DNA of 64,000 nt. Origin: Mesorhizobium sp. Pch-S. GTDB lineage: Bacteria; Pseudomonadota; Alphaproteobacteria; Rhizobiales; Rhizobiaceae. The notes beneath the pieces are model-generated. The model had not been told where the DNA came from, did not search any database, and worked only from the letters and a program-made list of their open reading frames with translations. Position numbers and translations under genes: made by a program. Each line of letters begins with the position of its first letter. The first letter of the stretch is position 1. This document shows positions 1-8,318 of the stretch, piece after piece. The stretch spans positions 1,488,001 to 1,552,000 of the forward strand of contig NZ_CP029562.1 in NCBI RefSeq assembly GCF_004136315.1. Reading direction: 5' to 3'.

Positions 1-291
1 CCACTCTTTTCGGAGCTCTGATGTCAGGTCACCTGGTGACCAGGCCACTCGACGCATTGCTGCTTTGCTGACGGCGTCAAGACAATTGCTGACCGTCGCC
101 TCCACCAAATTGTATAACTGGAGATATACGCTTGAATTCAGAATCCTCTGTTGTGGCGCCGTGACTGTGGGACCGTTGTCGCCCAACCGCGGGACACCTG
201 ACTGAACAAGCTTCTCGATACCATCGATCAGCTCTAGATATGCGACGATCTCACCGAACCGCTCGTCGAAACGATCCGAAAGCTCACTCAT
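1..291 (-). CDS. HEPN-family protein (MAE_28990/MAE_18760-like), truncated by the window edge
   Basis: An open frame begins with ATG at 291 and stays open to base 1, giving 97 codons of an incomplete protein. The ATG overlaps the stop of the DUF262 gene (ATGA), so the two are translationally coupled. The N-terminal part shows an acidic helix, then the stretch GPTVTAPQQRILNSSVYLQL followed by YNLVEATVSNCLDAV. This resembles the start of the MAE_28990/MAE_18760-like HEPN nuclease family, which is often found beside DUF262 genes. The catalytic Rx4-6H motif of HEPN RNases would lie further downstream and cannot be seen. Function as a toxin-like RNase effector is inferred from family and context. 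Confidence 0.72.
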   Translation of the reverse strand, partial: MSELSDRFDERFGEIVAYLELIDGIEKLVQSGVPRLGDNGPTVTAPQQRILNSSVYLQLYNLVEATVSNCLDAVSKAAMRRVAWSPGDLTSELRKEW

Positions 292-1364
292 TGGGCTGCT
301 GCGAGCAGAGCAGCTCGCACGAACTCGATACGCCCTTCAAGCTTCGCACGAGTGTTCGCAGCGTCGGAGGTGGTCTTCTTGCTGAAGACATCACTGGCGA
401 GCCATTCGGCCGTGTCTGGCACAGTGTCGAAAATTGCTGGGTTTTCCTCCATCGCCCTGTGGCTGCCAATCGCAATCGCTTCATACCGCGCGCGCGGCGT
501 GCTGTTCGGATTGGAGGGCTTTCGGAACCCCAGAGGAAACGCACGTTGGACGAAGTCAAGCATTCGCTCAAAACGAGTTCGATATGCACCGATTAAATGT
601 GGCTCGGCTTGCATACGTTCGTTCATACGCTTGGTGTAGTCGAACATGAACTGTGCAGGACGCTCACGATATCCCTCAAGACCGTCGCCGTAGGCGAAGA
701 AACGAGTCACCAGCTCCTCGCGAATACGCTCTTTTTCTGCCTTCCCGGAAACTGGAGCGAGCTGAGCGAAGAGGTCCAAACGTGATAGCTCCAAGACCAA
801 CTCAAGAAACGGCCCGCGCAGTGCTCCCCGGCGCACTTCCGCCGTATTGGCTACCTTGCTGCCGGTGTTGATGCGTTCGAACATATCGAAGCGAGCTTGA
901 TCGTCCGCGTGCTCGTTAAGAACGATGCCGCGGATAGACCGATTCTTGATTTTCCTCTGACGCGAAGGCGAAAGGTCCGTGAACCGCGTTCCTTCTAAGG
1001 AAGGCAGCTCATCGAGCTGATCGATTTTCATGTTGCCGAGAATGTATTCATGCAGAGTGCGGAGGCGTTGGGATCCGTCAACGATCTCCAATTTTCCGTT
1101 ACCCATTTCCCAGAAGAACAGAAATGGGATCGGAAGCCCCATGATCAGGGACTCGATGAAGCGGGATTTCCGCTTCGGCTCCCAGGTAAACTCTCGCTGA
1201 TAGGCAGGGATGACAAATTCTTCGCGAGCCATTTTCTCGGCTAGGAGTTCGACCGAGTACTCGGTCATGTAGAAGTCGATTCGGCGCGAGCGATCAACGA
1301 TCTCGGCTTCCGCCGCAGCCAACTGCTCATTCGAAATGAGGTGTAGACGGGATTGTCGTGCCAC
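288..1364 (-). CDS. DUF262 domain protein (ParB/GmrS-like)
   Basis: The 358-residue product carries the DUF262 core: VIPAYQREFTW at residues 51-61, ESLIMGLPIP at 71-80 and the VDGSQR signature at 95-100 (usually DGQQR). DUF262 is a ParB-like nucleotide-binding/nuclease fold found in the GmrSD modified-DNA restriction enzymes and in many defence loci. The C-terminal half is helical and has no recognisable HNH (DUF1524) nuclease, so on its own it looks like a sensor or NTPase subunit. It starts 21 bases after the methyltransferase stop and overlaps the HEPN gene by four bases, which makes a three-gene leftward operon. The partner nuclease is probably the HEPN protein. Confidence 0.85.
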   Translation of the reverse strand: MARQSRLHLISNEQLAAAEAEIVDRSRRIDFYMTEYSVELLAEKMAREEFVIPAYQREFTWEPKRKSRFIESLIMGLPIPFLFFWEMGNGKLEIVDGSQRLRTLHEYILGNMKIDQLDELPSLEGTRFTDLSPSRQRKIKNRSIRGIVLNEHADDQARFDMFERINTGSKVANTAEVRRGALRGPFLELVLELSRLDLFAQLAPVSGKAEKERIREELVTRFFAYGDGLEGYRERPAQFMFDYTKRMNERMQAEPHLIGAYRTRFERMLDFVQRAFPLGFRKPSNPNSTPRARYEAIAIGSHRAMEENPAIFDTVPDTAEWLASDVFSKKTTSDAANTRAKLEGRIEFVRAALLAAAQ

Positions 1365-1385
1365 GCGAAATCCTAGCAGTCCTGC

Positions 1386-2498
1386 TCAACGCAGGTTGAG
1401 TTGGCCTTCAAGGGGGGCTGTGCCATTTCGCACAGCATTGACATGCGCGAGAATCGACCGTCCGATCGCCTCGCCCAATTTCGGTGGGACCGCGTTTCCT
1501 ATAAGCGTTCCGAGACGTTCAAAAGTGACCTCTTCACCCTCAGCCAGGAAGCTGTATTCCTTAGGGAAAGACTGAATGATCGCCGCCTCTCGAAGACTGA
1601 TCGCGCGATCCTGTTCAGGATGTCCGAATCGACCGTTACCAAAACCGTAGCACTGTGTAGTCATCGTCGGAGCAGGTTTGTCCCATTCCATCCGCCCATA
1701 TACGGAAGGATAGGTCTTGCCGGTACTTCTGCGGTGACATGGTGCTCGCAACTCTTCCGGCCAATCACGCCACGTACCCCCAGGCGCCGAAGCGCGAATT
1801 CGCTTAAGATTGACTTCGCCCAACCCTGCACTGGCATGAAGAGGGTCGTCGGTCGATTTCTCTCCGGCTGCGATACGCGGGAGCTCACCTATAGCATCCT
1901 TGACAGTCAGCTTTAATTTACTCTCTGAAGCTTTCAGTTCGATCGGCCCAAGCAGTGATGCAAGAAGAACGAGGCGACGACGGCTCTGAGGGACTTGATA
2001 TTCCTCACACGCCACTTCGCACCAAGAGACCTTGTATTCTGCCTCCTGCAACGCCGCGATGAAATCCTCCCAGACCTGCTGGTTGGCCAGGCCTGGCACA
2101 TTCTCCATCGTCACGATCTCAGGTTTGAGGGCGATGGCCAAACGTTGAAACTGCTTGAGCAGTTCCCAACGACCATCGACCGACTTTCGACTTTGCGAAT
2201 ATGTCGAGAACGGTTGGCATGGTGCACATCCAGCGAGCACGCGAACATCTGCCTCACCGAACCAACGCTCAAGGTCAGCAGGCGTCACATCTTCCACGTT
2301 GCGACATGCAAAAATCGCTCCGGTATTTTCTTCAAGAGGATGTTTGCAACTCGGATCTAGATCGACACCAGCCTTAACAGTCAAGCCTGCCGATTTGAGG
2401 CCGTAGGCCAACCCACCGGCACCACAAAAAAGATCAATGACCGCGGTAGTGAAGCCGCCAGCATCAACCTGAAGAATCCCGTTCGCGTTCATCGTCAT
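1386..2498 (-). CDS. DNA (cytosine-5) methyltransferase
   Basis: The 370-residue protein shows the ordered C5-methyltransferase motifs: motif I IDLFCGAGG (about 21-29, SAM binding), motif IV GCAPCQPFS with catalytic Cys94, motif VI ENV (132-134), motif VIII QSRRR (171-175) and motif X GNAVPP (334-339). The target recognition region lies about residues 186-280. It transfers a methyl group from SAM to C5 of cytosine in a specific, here unknown, DNA site. It is the first gene of the leftward operon with DUF262 and HEPN, and is divergent from the GHKL ATPase. No conventional restriction endonuclease is visible in the part of the locus inside the window. The ATG at 2498 is chosen; a second Met two codons on is possible. 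Confidence 0.93.
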   Translation of the reverse strand: MTMNANGILQVDAGGFTTAVIDLFCGAGGLAYGLKSAGLTVKAGVDLDPSCKHPLEENTGAIFACRNVEDVTPADLERWFGEADVRVLAGCAPCQPFSTYSQSRKSVDGRWELLKQFQRLAIALKPEIVTMENVPGLANQQVWEDFIAALQEAEYKVSWCEVACEEYQVPQSRRRLVLLASLLGPIELKASESKLKLTVKDAIGELPRIAAGEKSTDDPLHASAGLGEVNLKRIRASAPGGTWRDWPEELRAPCHRRSTGKTYPSVYGRMEWDKPAPTMTTQCYGFGNGRFGHPEQDRAISLREAAIIQSFPKEYSFLAEGEEVTFERLGTLIGNAVPPKLGEAIGRSILAHVNAVRNGTAPLEGQLNLR

Positions 2499-3089
2499 AT
2501 GTTAGACGAACGAGAGGTGATTTGCCTAGCTGTAAAGTGTCGCCACACACCATATACAATTGCGTGACAGCTGTCCAATCCCACCAGCCGATGCGGACGC
2601 ACCCGGCTATCTGCCTATGTCTATTCAAGCCCAGCGAAATGACCTCGCCTCGCGTTCAATGGTAGGATTCGAGATACTCCGCCAACGCTGCAGCGATTTC
2701 GAACCCGAACCAATTATCCTCCCTGACCGTAACACTCTCCAAATCACCGTCCACCAACACCACGATCGCTCCAGCACCTTAATCGCAACTATCCACCTCC
2801 GCCGCAGGTCAAATCGAGCAAGAATGGCTTGCGTACGCCAATCACCTAGATGATACATTAGCTCCTCCAGTATTAAGATACGGGATGGCGATGGCTTACT
2901 ATCGGAAAATATATTGCCTCACCGACTTCTACATTTCCATCGCGCGGCACGAGGAACTCAGGAGAGAATGCCCACAGTGTCACAAGCTTGAATCACGAAT
3001 ATAACTTCCCCGATCAGCACGAGATAGGCGTGGGTCCGCCCGCGCCGTCGGGAGTACTGAAACCAATCTGCAAATGAGATCGCCGAGAC
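2499..3089. other. Divergent intergenic region between methyltransferase and ATPase genes
   Basis: About 590 bases, AT-richer than the rest of the window. It must carry the promoters of both divergent transcription units. Apart from the damaged small reading frame at 2656-2858, no convincing gene, tRNA or repeat is seen. Confidence 0.5.
2656..2858 (-). pseudogene. Small hypothetical gene, apparently frameshifted
   Basis: A strong ribosome-binding site (GGAGGAG) lies just before an ATG at 2858. The frame from that ATG reads sensibly for about 25 codons (MYHLGDWRTQAILARF...) and then becomes Trp/Arg/Ser rich. From about 2778 a different frame gives a natural-looking C-terminus, LVDGDLESVTVREDNW then FGFEIAAALAEYLESYH, ending at a TGA at 2656-2658. 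The simplest reading is one small gene broken by a shift near 2780. No family is recognised. The alternative is that both pieces are chance open frames. Confidence 0.33.
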
Positions 3090-4769
3090 ATGCTAGACCA
3101 GGACAAGGAAAATTTCCGCTTCGAGATATCATTGAGTGTCCTCAATCATCTTGGACGCAATCTCTATCGCAACTTCATCACCGTTCTTGGAGAAGCAATC
3201 TCGAACGCTTGGGACGCGGACGCAAAAAATGTCTGGATCGACATCAATCGAGAAACGTCGCATTTTTCTATCAAGGATGACGGCATTGGCATGTCTGCCG
3301 AGGATTTTCAGACAAAATTTCTGAAAATTGGATACTCGAAACGGTCCGACGGTGCGACGCAAACGAATAGAAAACGTCCTTACATTGGCGCCAAAGGTAT
3401 AGGGAAGCTCGCACTACTTTCGTGTGCGAAACGAATCTCAATCATTTCGAAAAAAGACGACACTGATTACGTTGGAGGCGTGATCGACAACTCAGGCCTA
3501 GACAAGGCGATCACCCAAGACCTCACGCCGGAACAATACCCACTCGAAGCGCTTGATTTGGGTCTATTCAAAAACCTCACAAGAGACCATCGTCACGGAA
3601 CCATCATATTTTTCGAAGGAGCAAAAGAGCAAATAAAGAACTCGGTAGCCCATATTAGAAAGATGATCGCCTTATCATTCAAATTCGCACTGATCGACAA
3701 GGAGTTTTCGATATTCGTTAACGACAAAGAAGTGACCTTTAAAGACATCCAAGACGTTCTTGATGCCACAGAATTCACCTGGCTAATCAACGAAGCGGAC
3801 GATCTTTTTCTCCCTGAGATGAAAAAACTTAAAGCCTCCCCGAAAAGACTCACTACTACTCTAAGCCTAACAGGATTTATCGCCTCAGTTGAAAAGCCCA
3901 AAAACTTAAAAATAACGGGAACGGACGAGCGGGCAACCATAGACTTATTTGTAAATGGTCGCCTTCGTGAGAAGAATATCCTTCGACATATCCCATCACA
4001 ACGGGTCGTCGAAAGTTATATCTACGGCCAAATACATTTTGATGCGATGGACACAGGAGCAACCATAGACCCCTTCACTAGCAGTCGAGAGGGCGTAGTC
4101 GAAGACGACAGGAATTTCGCAGCCCTATTAGAATATCTGAAACACGATGCGCTACCAGCGATATTCGACCAATGGGATGATCTACGCCTGGGACGCGGAG
4201 AGGAAGGCGACGAAGACAATCCAAGAAAAACAAAGAAGCAAAGGCGAGCACGAGACCTGTACGCAGCAGCAAGGGAAGAGTATGAGCCCGATGAAGGGAC
4301 GGAGAATAAAGATGAAGTAGATAATTGGCTTGACTACCTTCGATCTGACGCTGAATACAACATAACATCCTATGTAGATTGCTTTTTGTCCGAAAATCTA
4401 CTAAGGGAATACATTAGAACATATAAACTACCCCTCACTTCCGGCATATCCAAAGAGATAAGCGAATGGCAAGGGAGGGAAGCGATCAATTTAGGGGCAG
4501 CCAATATCAGCTATGCTGTGAGAAGGGATAGCGATGGTTTAACTTATTTGGGTATGGATGCGTTGGCGGTAACGGTTGAAGGATCCAAAATTGCAAACGG
4601 CAACCAGTCCCTCTGGACTGATGCAATACAGTTCAAACCTGTGCGGAATGTAGTTGGCCATACAGGTCTTTTGACAAAAAATGCAAAGACTGGACTGACA
4701 CTAACATTTGAGAATATAAAATCCAGAGTAAGAACTCTTATTTCTTCGAAGCCGAAATCATCTCCTTAA
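3090..4769 (+). CDS. GHKL-fold ATPase (MORC/HSP90-like) with C-terminal HEPN-like motif
   Basis: The 559-residue protein has a GHKL ATPase domain at its N-terminus: the N-box helix with Glu35 and Asn39 in LGEAISNAWDADA, the G1 box DDGIGM at 63-68 and the G2 box IGAKGIGKLAL at 99-109. The linker around 385-410 is rich in Glu, Lys and Arg. Near the C-terminus, RNVVGH (519-524) matches the RNxxxH active-site pattern of HEPN RNases. GHKL proteins of the MORC/MutL group are known in prokaryotic restriction-modification loci, and sacsin combines GHKL and HEPN domains. It is divergent from the methyltransferase operon and AT-rich like it, so a shared defence role is inferred. The start is the first ATG; no strong ribosome-binding site precedes it. 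Confidence 0.8.
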   Translation: MLDQDKENFRFEISLSVLNHLGRNLYRNFITVLGEAISNAWDADAKNVWIDINRETSHFSIKDDGIGMSAEDFQTKFLKIGYSKRSDGATQTNRKRPYIGAKGIGKLALLSCAKRISIISKKDDTDYVGGVIDNSGLDKAITQDLTPEQYPLEALDLGLFKNLTRDHRHGTIIFFEGAKEQIKNSVAHIRKMIALSFKFALIDKEFSIFVNDKEVTFKDIQDVLDATEFTWLINEADDLFLPEMKKLKASPKRLTTTLSLTGFIASVEKPKNLKITGTDERATIDLFVNGRLREKNILRHIPSQRVVESYIYGQIHFDAMDTGATIDPFTSSREGVVEDDRNFAALLEYLKHDALPAIFDQWDDLRLGRGEEGDEDNPRKTKKQRRARDLYAAAREEYEPDEGTENKDEVDNWLDYLRSDAEYNITSYVDCFLSENLLREYIRTYKLPLTSGISKEISEWQGREAINLGAANISYAVRRDSDGLTYLGMDALAVTVEGSKIANGNQSLWTDAIQFKPVRNVVGHTGLLTKNAKTGLTLTFENIKSRVRTLISSKPKSSP

Positions 4770-4916
4770 TATTTAATTATATTAATCAAAAAACGCAAAC
4801 CAGTGTCGTCGAACAAATATTCGTCGAGAAGATGACACTGCGTCGCTCCACCGCAACTTAACTAATTTCGCATGCGATGCGCAGGTCCCCCAGCAACACT
4901 GCGTGCTGTCAAGTTT

Positions 4917-5033
4917 GACGACGATGTTGGCGGGCACTGCCTGCAGACGACCAGAGGTGCGAACGGCGCGGACGAGATGGTCGCCCATGTGCGCGAGGCC
5001 AAGCCAGGCTAGCGGCATGCGCTGAACCGTCTC
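4917..5033 (-). pseudogene. LysR-family C-terminal fragment (remnant)
   Basis: Reading leftward from 5033, about 39 codons give ETVQRMPLAWLGLAHMGDHL and then VRAVRTSGRLQAVPANIV. This aligns without gaps to the intact LysR regulator at 5692-6594 (its ETVRRMTLAGVGLGRMGDY segment and onward). Similarity ends abruptly on both sides and there is no HTH part. It is a relic of a second LysR gene or of a partial duplication, lying at the edge of the AT-rich segment. Confidence 0.7.
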
Positions 5034-5069
5034 GGAACAGCGAACCGCGCTTTACTTTAGGAGGATGGG

Positions 5070-5642
5070 ATGACCAATCTGTGCCTGCCAGCCAAAGCGG
5101 AAGTGGAGATCGTGAGGGAGTTGGATGTCTCCAGAATTGGGTATCTGGACGAAGAACTGGCCTCCTCCGAAGACGGAATAATGCTGAACCACATCTATTT
5201 CGATACCAGAGGATGTGAGGCCGCAGATGTCGAATTGATTTTGGAGGAGGAACTTGAGCTCCTTGAAAGTTTGGAAGAAGCGGGTTGGAACACACCCGAA
5301 GCGTCGGAGATCATCGACTCTCACTTCTCCGATTGGTCAGAATTAACGGGTTTCGACGTTGGAATTGGCGGCGCTGTCCTTGCCCTGTCTGCAGCTGGTG
5401 CAACCCCGATCACTTCCTGCAATGGCGGCACCATCGGTATCGAACATCACTCAAGCTCAGTCCCTCACATATTGTTCGCTGGATCTGCGACAATGAATGC
5501 TTCGGCTATTCATCAAGCGATCGAGATAGCTGATCTGGGTTCGGTTTATAGTGGAGAGTTCGGCGAAATCTACGCCGATAACGTCCTCAAATTCCCTACC
5601 TTCGCCAGAGCATTGATCGAAGCGTTGATGGGCAAGGACTAG
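5070..5642 (+). CDS. Hypothetical acidic protein
   Basis: A 190-residue product with a good ribosome-binding site (GGAGG eight bases before the ATG). It is acidic, with a Glu-rich helix at about 50-72 (ILEEELELLESLEEAG), a central Gly/Ala-rich segment and the short motif TSCNGG. No signal peptide or membrane span is seen and I do not recognise a family. It sits alone between a LysR fragment and the intact LysR gene, at the junction of the acquired segment with the core-like region. Base composition is intermediate. It may belong to the acquired segment; no function is proposed. Confidence 0.7.
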   Translation: MTNLCLPAKAEVEIVRELDVSRIGYLDEELASSEDGIMLNHIYFDTRGCEAADVELILEEELELLESLEEAGWNTPEASEIIDSHFSDWSELTGFDVGIGGAVLALSAAGATPITSCNGGTIGIEHHSSSVPHILFAGSATMNASAIHQAIEIADLGSVYSGEFGEIYADNVLKFPTFARALIEALMGKD

Positions 5643-5691
5643 AGGTTGCTTCGCCTACCCGACCTGCCCGCTTACAACGCGGATGTTCGCC

Positions 5692-6594
5692 TCACCCCTC
5701 CAGAAACCCCTGCAGCCGCGGTACCACGAAATCCAAAAACACCCGCACCCGCTGCGGCATCCTCTGTCCGCCCAGGAACACGGCGTGCATTTCTTCCGCG
5801 TCGGGCTCGACGACGTCGGCCAGCACTTCCACCAGGCGGCCGGCGGCGAGGTCGGCGCGGACGTGGTAGTCGCCCATGCGGCCAAGGCCGACGCCGGCCA
5901 GCGTCATGCGGCGTACCGTCTCGCCATTGTTGGCCAGCAGCGACCCGTGGACGACGCGGTCGACGATGCGGCCGCTCTGCTTCAGCGGCCACACCGGCTC
6001 GGCGCGGCGAAAGTTGAAGCCCAGGCAGTTGTGGCGGGCAAGGTCCTCGATCGTTCGCGGCACGCCCTGGCGGGCGAGGTAGGACGGGGCGGCGACGATC
6101 TTGCGGCAGGCGGTGCCGATGCGGCGCGCCACCATGCCGGAATCCGGCAGCGTGCCGACGCGGATGGCGATGTCGGTGCGGTCGAGATAGAGGTCGACGA
6201 TCTCGTCGCTCAGGGAGAGGTCGACGACGATGTTGGGATAAGCGCGCCAGAATTCGGGCAGGATCGGCTCCAGCCCGAGAACGCCGATGGCGACCGAGAC
6301 GTTGACCCGCACCGTGCCGCCGGTGGCGGCGGCGCCGTATGACAGCTCCTGCTCGATCTGGTCGAGCTCCTTCAGCAGCGCCTGGCTGCGCTGGTAATAA
6401 AGCTGGCCCTCGGCGGTCAGCGACAGCGCCCGCGTCGAGCGCTCGATGAGGCGCACGCCAAGCCGCGCCTCGATGCGCGAGACCAGCTTGCTGACGGTCG
6501 AAGGGGTGAGGCGCAGCAGCCGTGCGGCTTCCGAAAAACTGCCGGTCTCGACGACGCGCAGGAACACCTGCATTTCACCGGTGCGGTTGTCCAT
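5692..6594 (-). CDS. LysR-family transcriptional regulator
   Basis: Full-length at 300 residues. The N-terminal winged HTH reads FLRVVETGSFSEAARLLRLT then PSTVSKLVSRIEARLG, followed by a linker helix and a type 2 periplasmic-binding-like effector domain. It is divergent from the aldo/keto reductase at 6978, the usual arrangement for a LysR protein and its target, so control of that gene is inferred. The ligand is unknown. A C-terminal fragment of a close paralogue lies at 4917-5033. Confidence 0.93.
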   Translation of the reverse strand: MDNRTGEMQVFLRVVETGSFSEAARLLRLTPSTVSKLVSRIEARLGVRLIERSTRALSLTAEGQLYYQRSQALLKELDQIEQELSYGAAATGGTVRVNVSVAIGVLGLEPILPEFWRAYPNIVVDLSLSDEIVDLYLDRTDIAIRVGTLPDSGMVARRIGTACRKIVAAPSYLARQGVPRTIEDLARHNCLGFNFRRAEPVWPLKQSGRIVDRVVHGSLLANNGETVRRMTLAGVGLGRMGDYHVRADLAAGRLVEVLADVVEPDAEEMHAVFLGGQRMPQRVRVFLDFVVPRLQGFLEG

Positions 6595-6756
6595 CTTCTG
6601 CCCGCCTGTGATCTGGTTTCACAGATGATGGGAAGATCAGCGGCATTATCAAGCCCGCAACGGCTCTTTATGTGATGGGGCGAGATAAATCATATCAAGG
6701 AAGCCTCCGTCGCCGGCGTGGCCCATCCGGGCCAGTCATCCAAGTAAAATGTCGGA

Positions 6757-6851
6757 CCGTTTCCGCGTTGCCGTGAAAAACGAAAGCGCTCCGGCCCCAG
6801 AGCAATTCCAGGAAAAGTGCGTAGCGGTTTTCCGTCCGGAATTGCTTGAGA
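6757..6851. repeat. Dispersed repeat D, copy 1
   Basis: A hairpin-forming core (GTTTCCGCG...GTGAAAAACG...) followed by GAGCAATTCC...AAGCGGTTTTCCGTCCGGAATTGC-like sequence. The same two modules recur at 37839, 39350, 44531, 45089, 46250 and 59165. This copy lies between the LysR gene and the aldo/keto reductase gene and fills part of their 383-base gap; nothing else is evident there. Confidence 0.75.
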
Positions 6852-6977
6852 CAAAGAGAGAGAGAGCGCGGCGCCCGAGAACACATGAATTGGCGCGCGC
6901 TGCAACGGTCAATGACCGTTGGCTGAATTCATGGCGTGCCGCCAGGCCGCAGGAAAGAGACAAGAAGGACATCATCC

Positions 6978-7802
6978 ATGCAAACCGTCACCGCCCATGG
7001 GGCAGAAATCCCGGCGCTTGGCTTCGGCGTGTTCCGCATGTCGGACGCCGAGGTGGAGCGCATCGTGCCGGCGGCGCTGGAAGCCGGCTTCCGGCATTTC
7101 GACACCGCGCAGATCTACCAGAACGAGGCGGCGCTCGGCCGCGCGCTCGACCGTGCCGGGGCACAGCGCGAGGAGCTGTTCCTGACCACCAAGGTGTGGG
7201 TCGACAATTACAGCGAAGGCCGGTTCGCCGCTTCGGTCGACGAGAGCCTGGACAAGCTCAAGGTCGACCAGGTCGACCTCTTGCTCCTGCACTGGCCGGC
7301 CGAGAAGGTGCCGGTGGCCGAGCAGATCGCCATGCTGAATGCGGTGCAGGCCGCCGGCAAGACGCGTTTCGTCGGCGTCTCCAACCAGAATATCGCGCAG
7401 ATGCGGGAATCGGTCGAACGCTCCCCGGCGCCGATCGTCACCAACCAGGTCGAGCTGCACCCCTACCTGCCGCAGCCGGCGCTGGTGGCGGCGGCCAGGG
7501 CAGCCGGCGTTGCCGTCACCGCCTATTACGGCATGGCCGACGGCGCCGTGCCGCAGGACACGCTGCTGCAGGAGATCGGCGCGAAGCATGGCAAGAGCGC
7601 TGCCCAGGTCGGCCTGCGCTGGCTGGTGCAGCAGGGTTTCGTCGCGCTGTCGAAGACGGCGAACCCGGCGCGCGTCGCCGAGAACATCGCCATCTTCGAT
7701 TTCGCGCTCGATGCGGCCGACATGGCGGCGATCGCCGGGCTGGCGCGCGCCGACGGCCGGCTGGTTTCGCCTCCCGGCCTGGCGCCGGCGTGGGATGTCT
7801 GA
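6978..7802 (+). CDS. Aldo/keto reductase
   Basis: A 274-residue cytosolic NAD(P)H-dependent oxidoreductase. The catalytic tetrad is visible: Asp42 and Tyr47 in GFRHFDTAQIYQNE, Lys71 in TTKVW and His104 in LLLHWP. The closest subgroup by appearance is the 2,5-diketo-D-gluconate reductase-like AKRs, which reduce aldehydes or ketones. The ATG at 6978 follows AGAAGGAC at a suitable distance and fits the family start; an upstream in-frame ATG at 6936 would add 14 unlikely residues. It is probably under the control of the divergent LysR protein. The substrate cannot be told from sequence. Confidence 0.92.
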   Translation: MQTVTAHGAEIPALGFGVFRMSDAEVERIVPAALEAGFRHFDTAQIYQNEAALGRALDRAGAQREELFLTTKVWVDNYSEGRFAASVDESLDKLKVDQVDLLLLHWPAEKVPVAEQIAMLNAVQAAGKTRFVGVSNQNIAQMRESVERSPAPIVTNQVELHPYLPQPALVAAARAAGVAVTAYYGMADGAVPQDTLLQEIGAKHGKSAAQVGLRWLVQQGFVALSKTANPARVAENIAIFDFALDAADMAAIAGLARADGRLVSPPGLAPAWDV

Positions 7803-7905
7803 GGCGATGAGGTTGCAGGGCCTTCTTCCCACTTTGCGGGGTGAGGAACCCCGGCTGGAGAAGCGCAGGCGCTGCGATGGGTCTGAACCGCCGCGCAAGC
7901 GTCGC

Positions 7906-8174
7906 GGTTCCGGAATGGATCCCCGACACTCTGCGGGAGCTGCGCTCCCTTCGAGGCCGAGGATGACGGGAAGATGGGCGCTCCGGCCAATCTCCAGCGC
8001 TGGAGCCCGGATGTCCGGTGGCAACCTCGTTTGGGGTTGCCAATGCTGGAGAGGCTGATGAGACGACGCCTGGCGCTGGCGATGACAGTTAGCGCCGGCA
8101 TCAAATGAAGCTCGTCATCCTCGACCTCGGAGCGACCGAAGGGAGTGGAGAGTGTCGGGGATCCATGCCGGAAC
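7906..8174. repeat. Long palindromic repeat B, copy 1
   Basis: Two inverted arms bracket the element: GGTTCCGGAATGGATCCCCG at the left and CGGGGATCCATGCCGGAAC at the right. A second inverted pair (CCAATCTCCAGCGCTGG / CCAATGCTGGAGAGG) lies inside. Together they can fold into one long hairpin filling most of the 516-base gap between the aldo/keto reductase and MFS genes. A cleaner copy is at 46018-46222. Confidence 0.85.
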
Positions 8175-8318
8175 GACGAAGGAAACATCGGAACGCCGGA
8201 GAGCAAGCTTCGACCCAACAACTCCAATCGGCCCAGAAGCCAAGGCTTCAACCACCGCAACACCGTTTCAACAAACAAATGTCATCGCCCCGCCTGAGGG
8301 GCACATGAGGCACATGTC

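Noticed and set aside
1..5642. Prophage or integrative element at the left end
   Set aside because: No integrase, tRNA attachment site, phage structural gene or direct terminal repeat is visible in the window; only base composition and gene content suggest acquisition.
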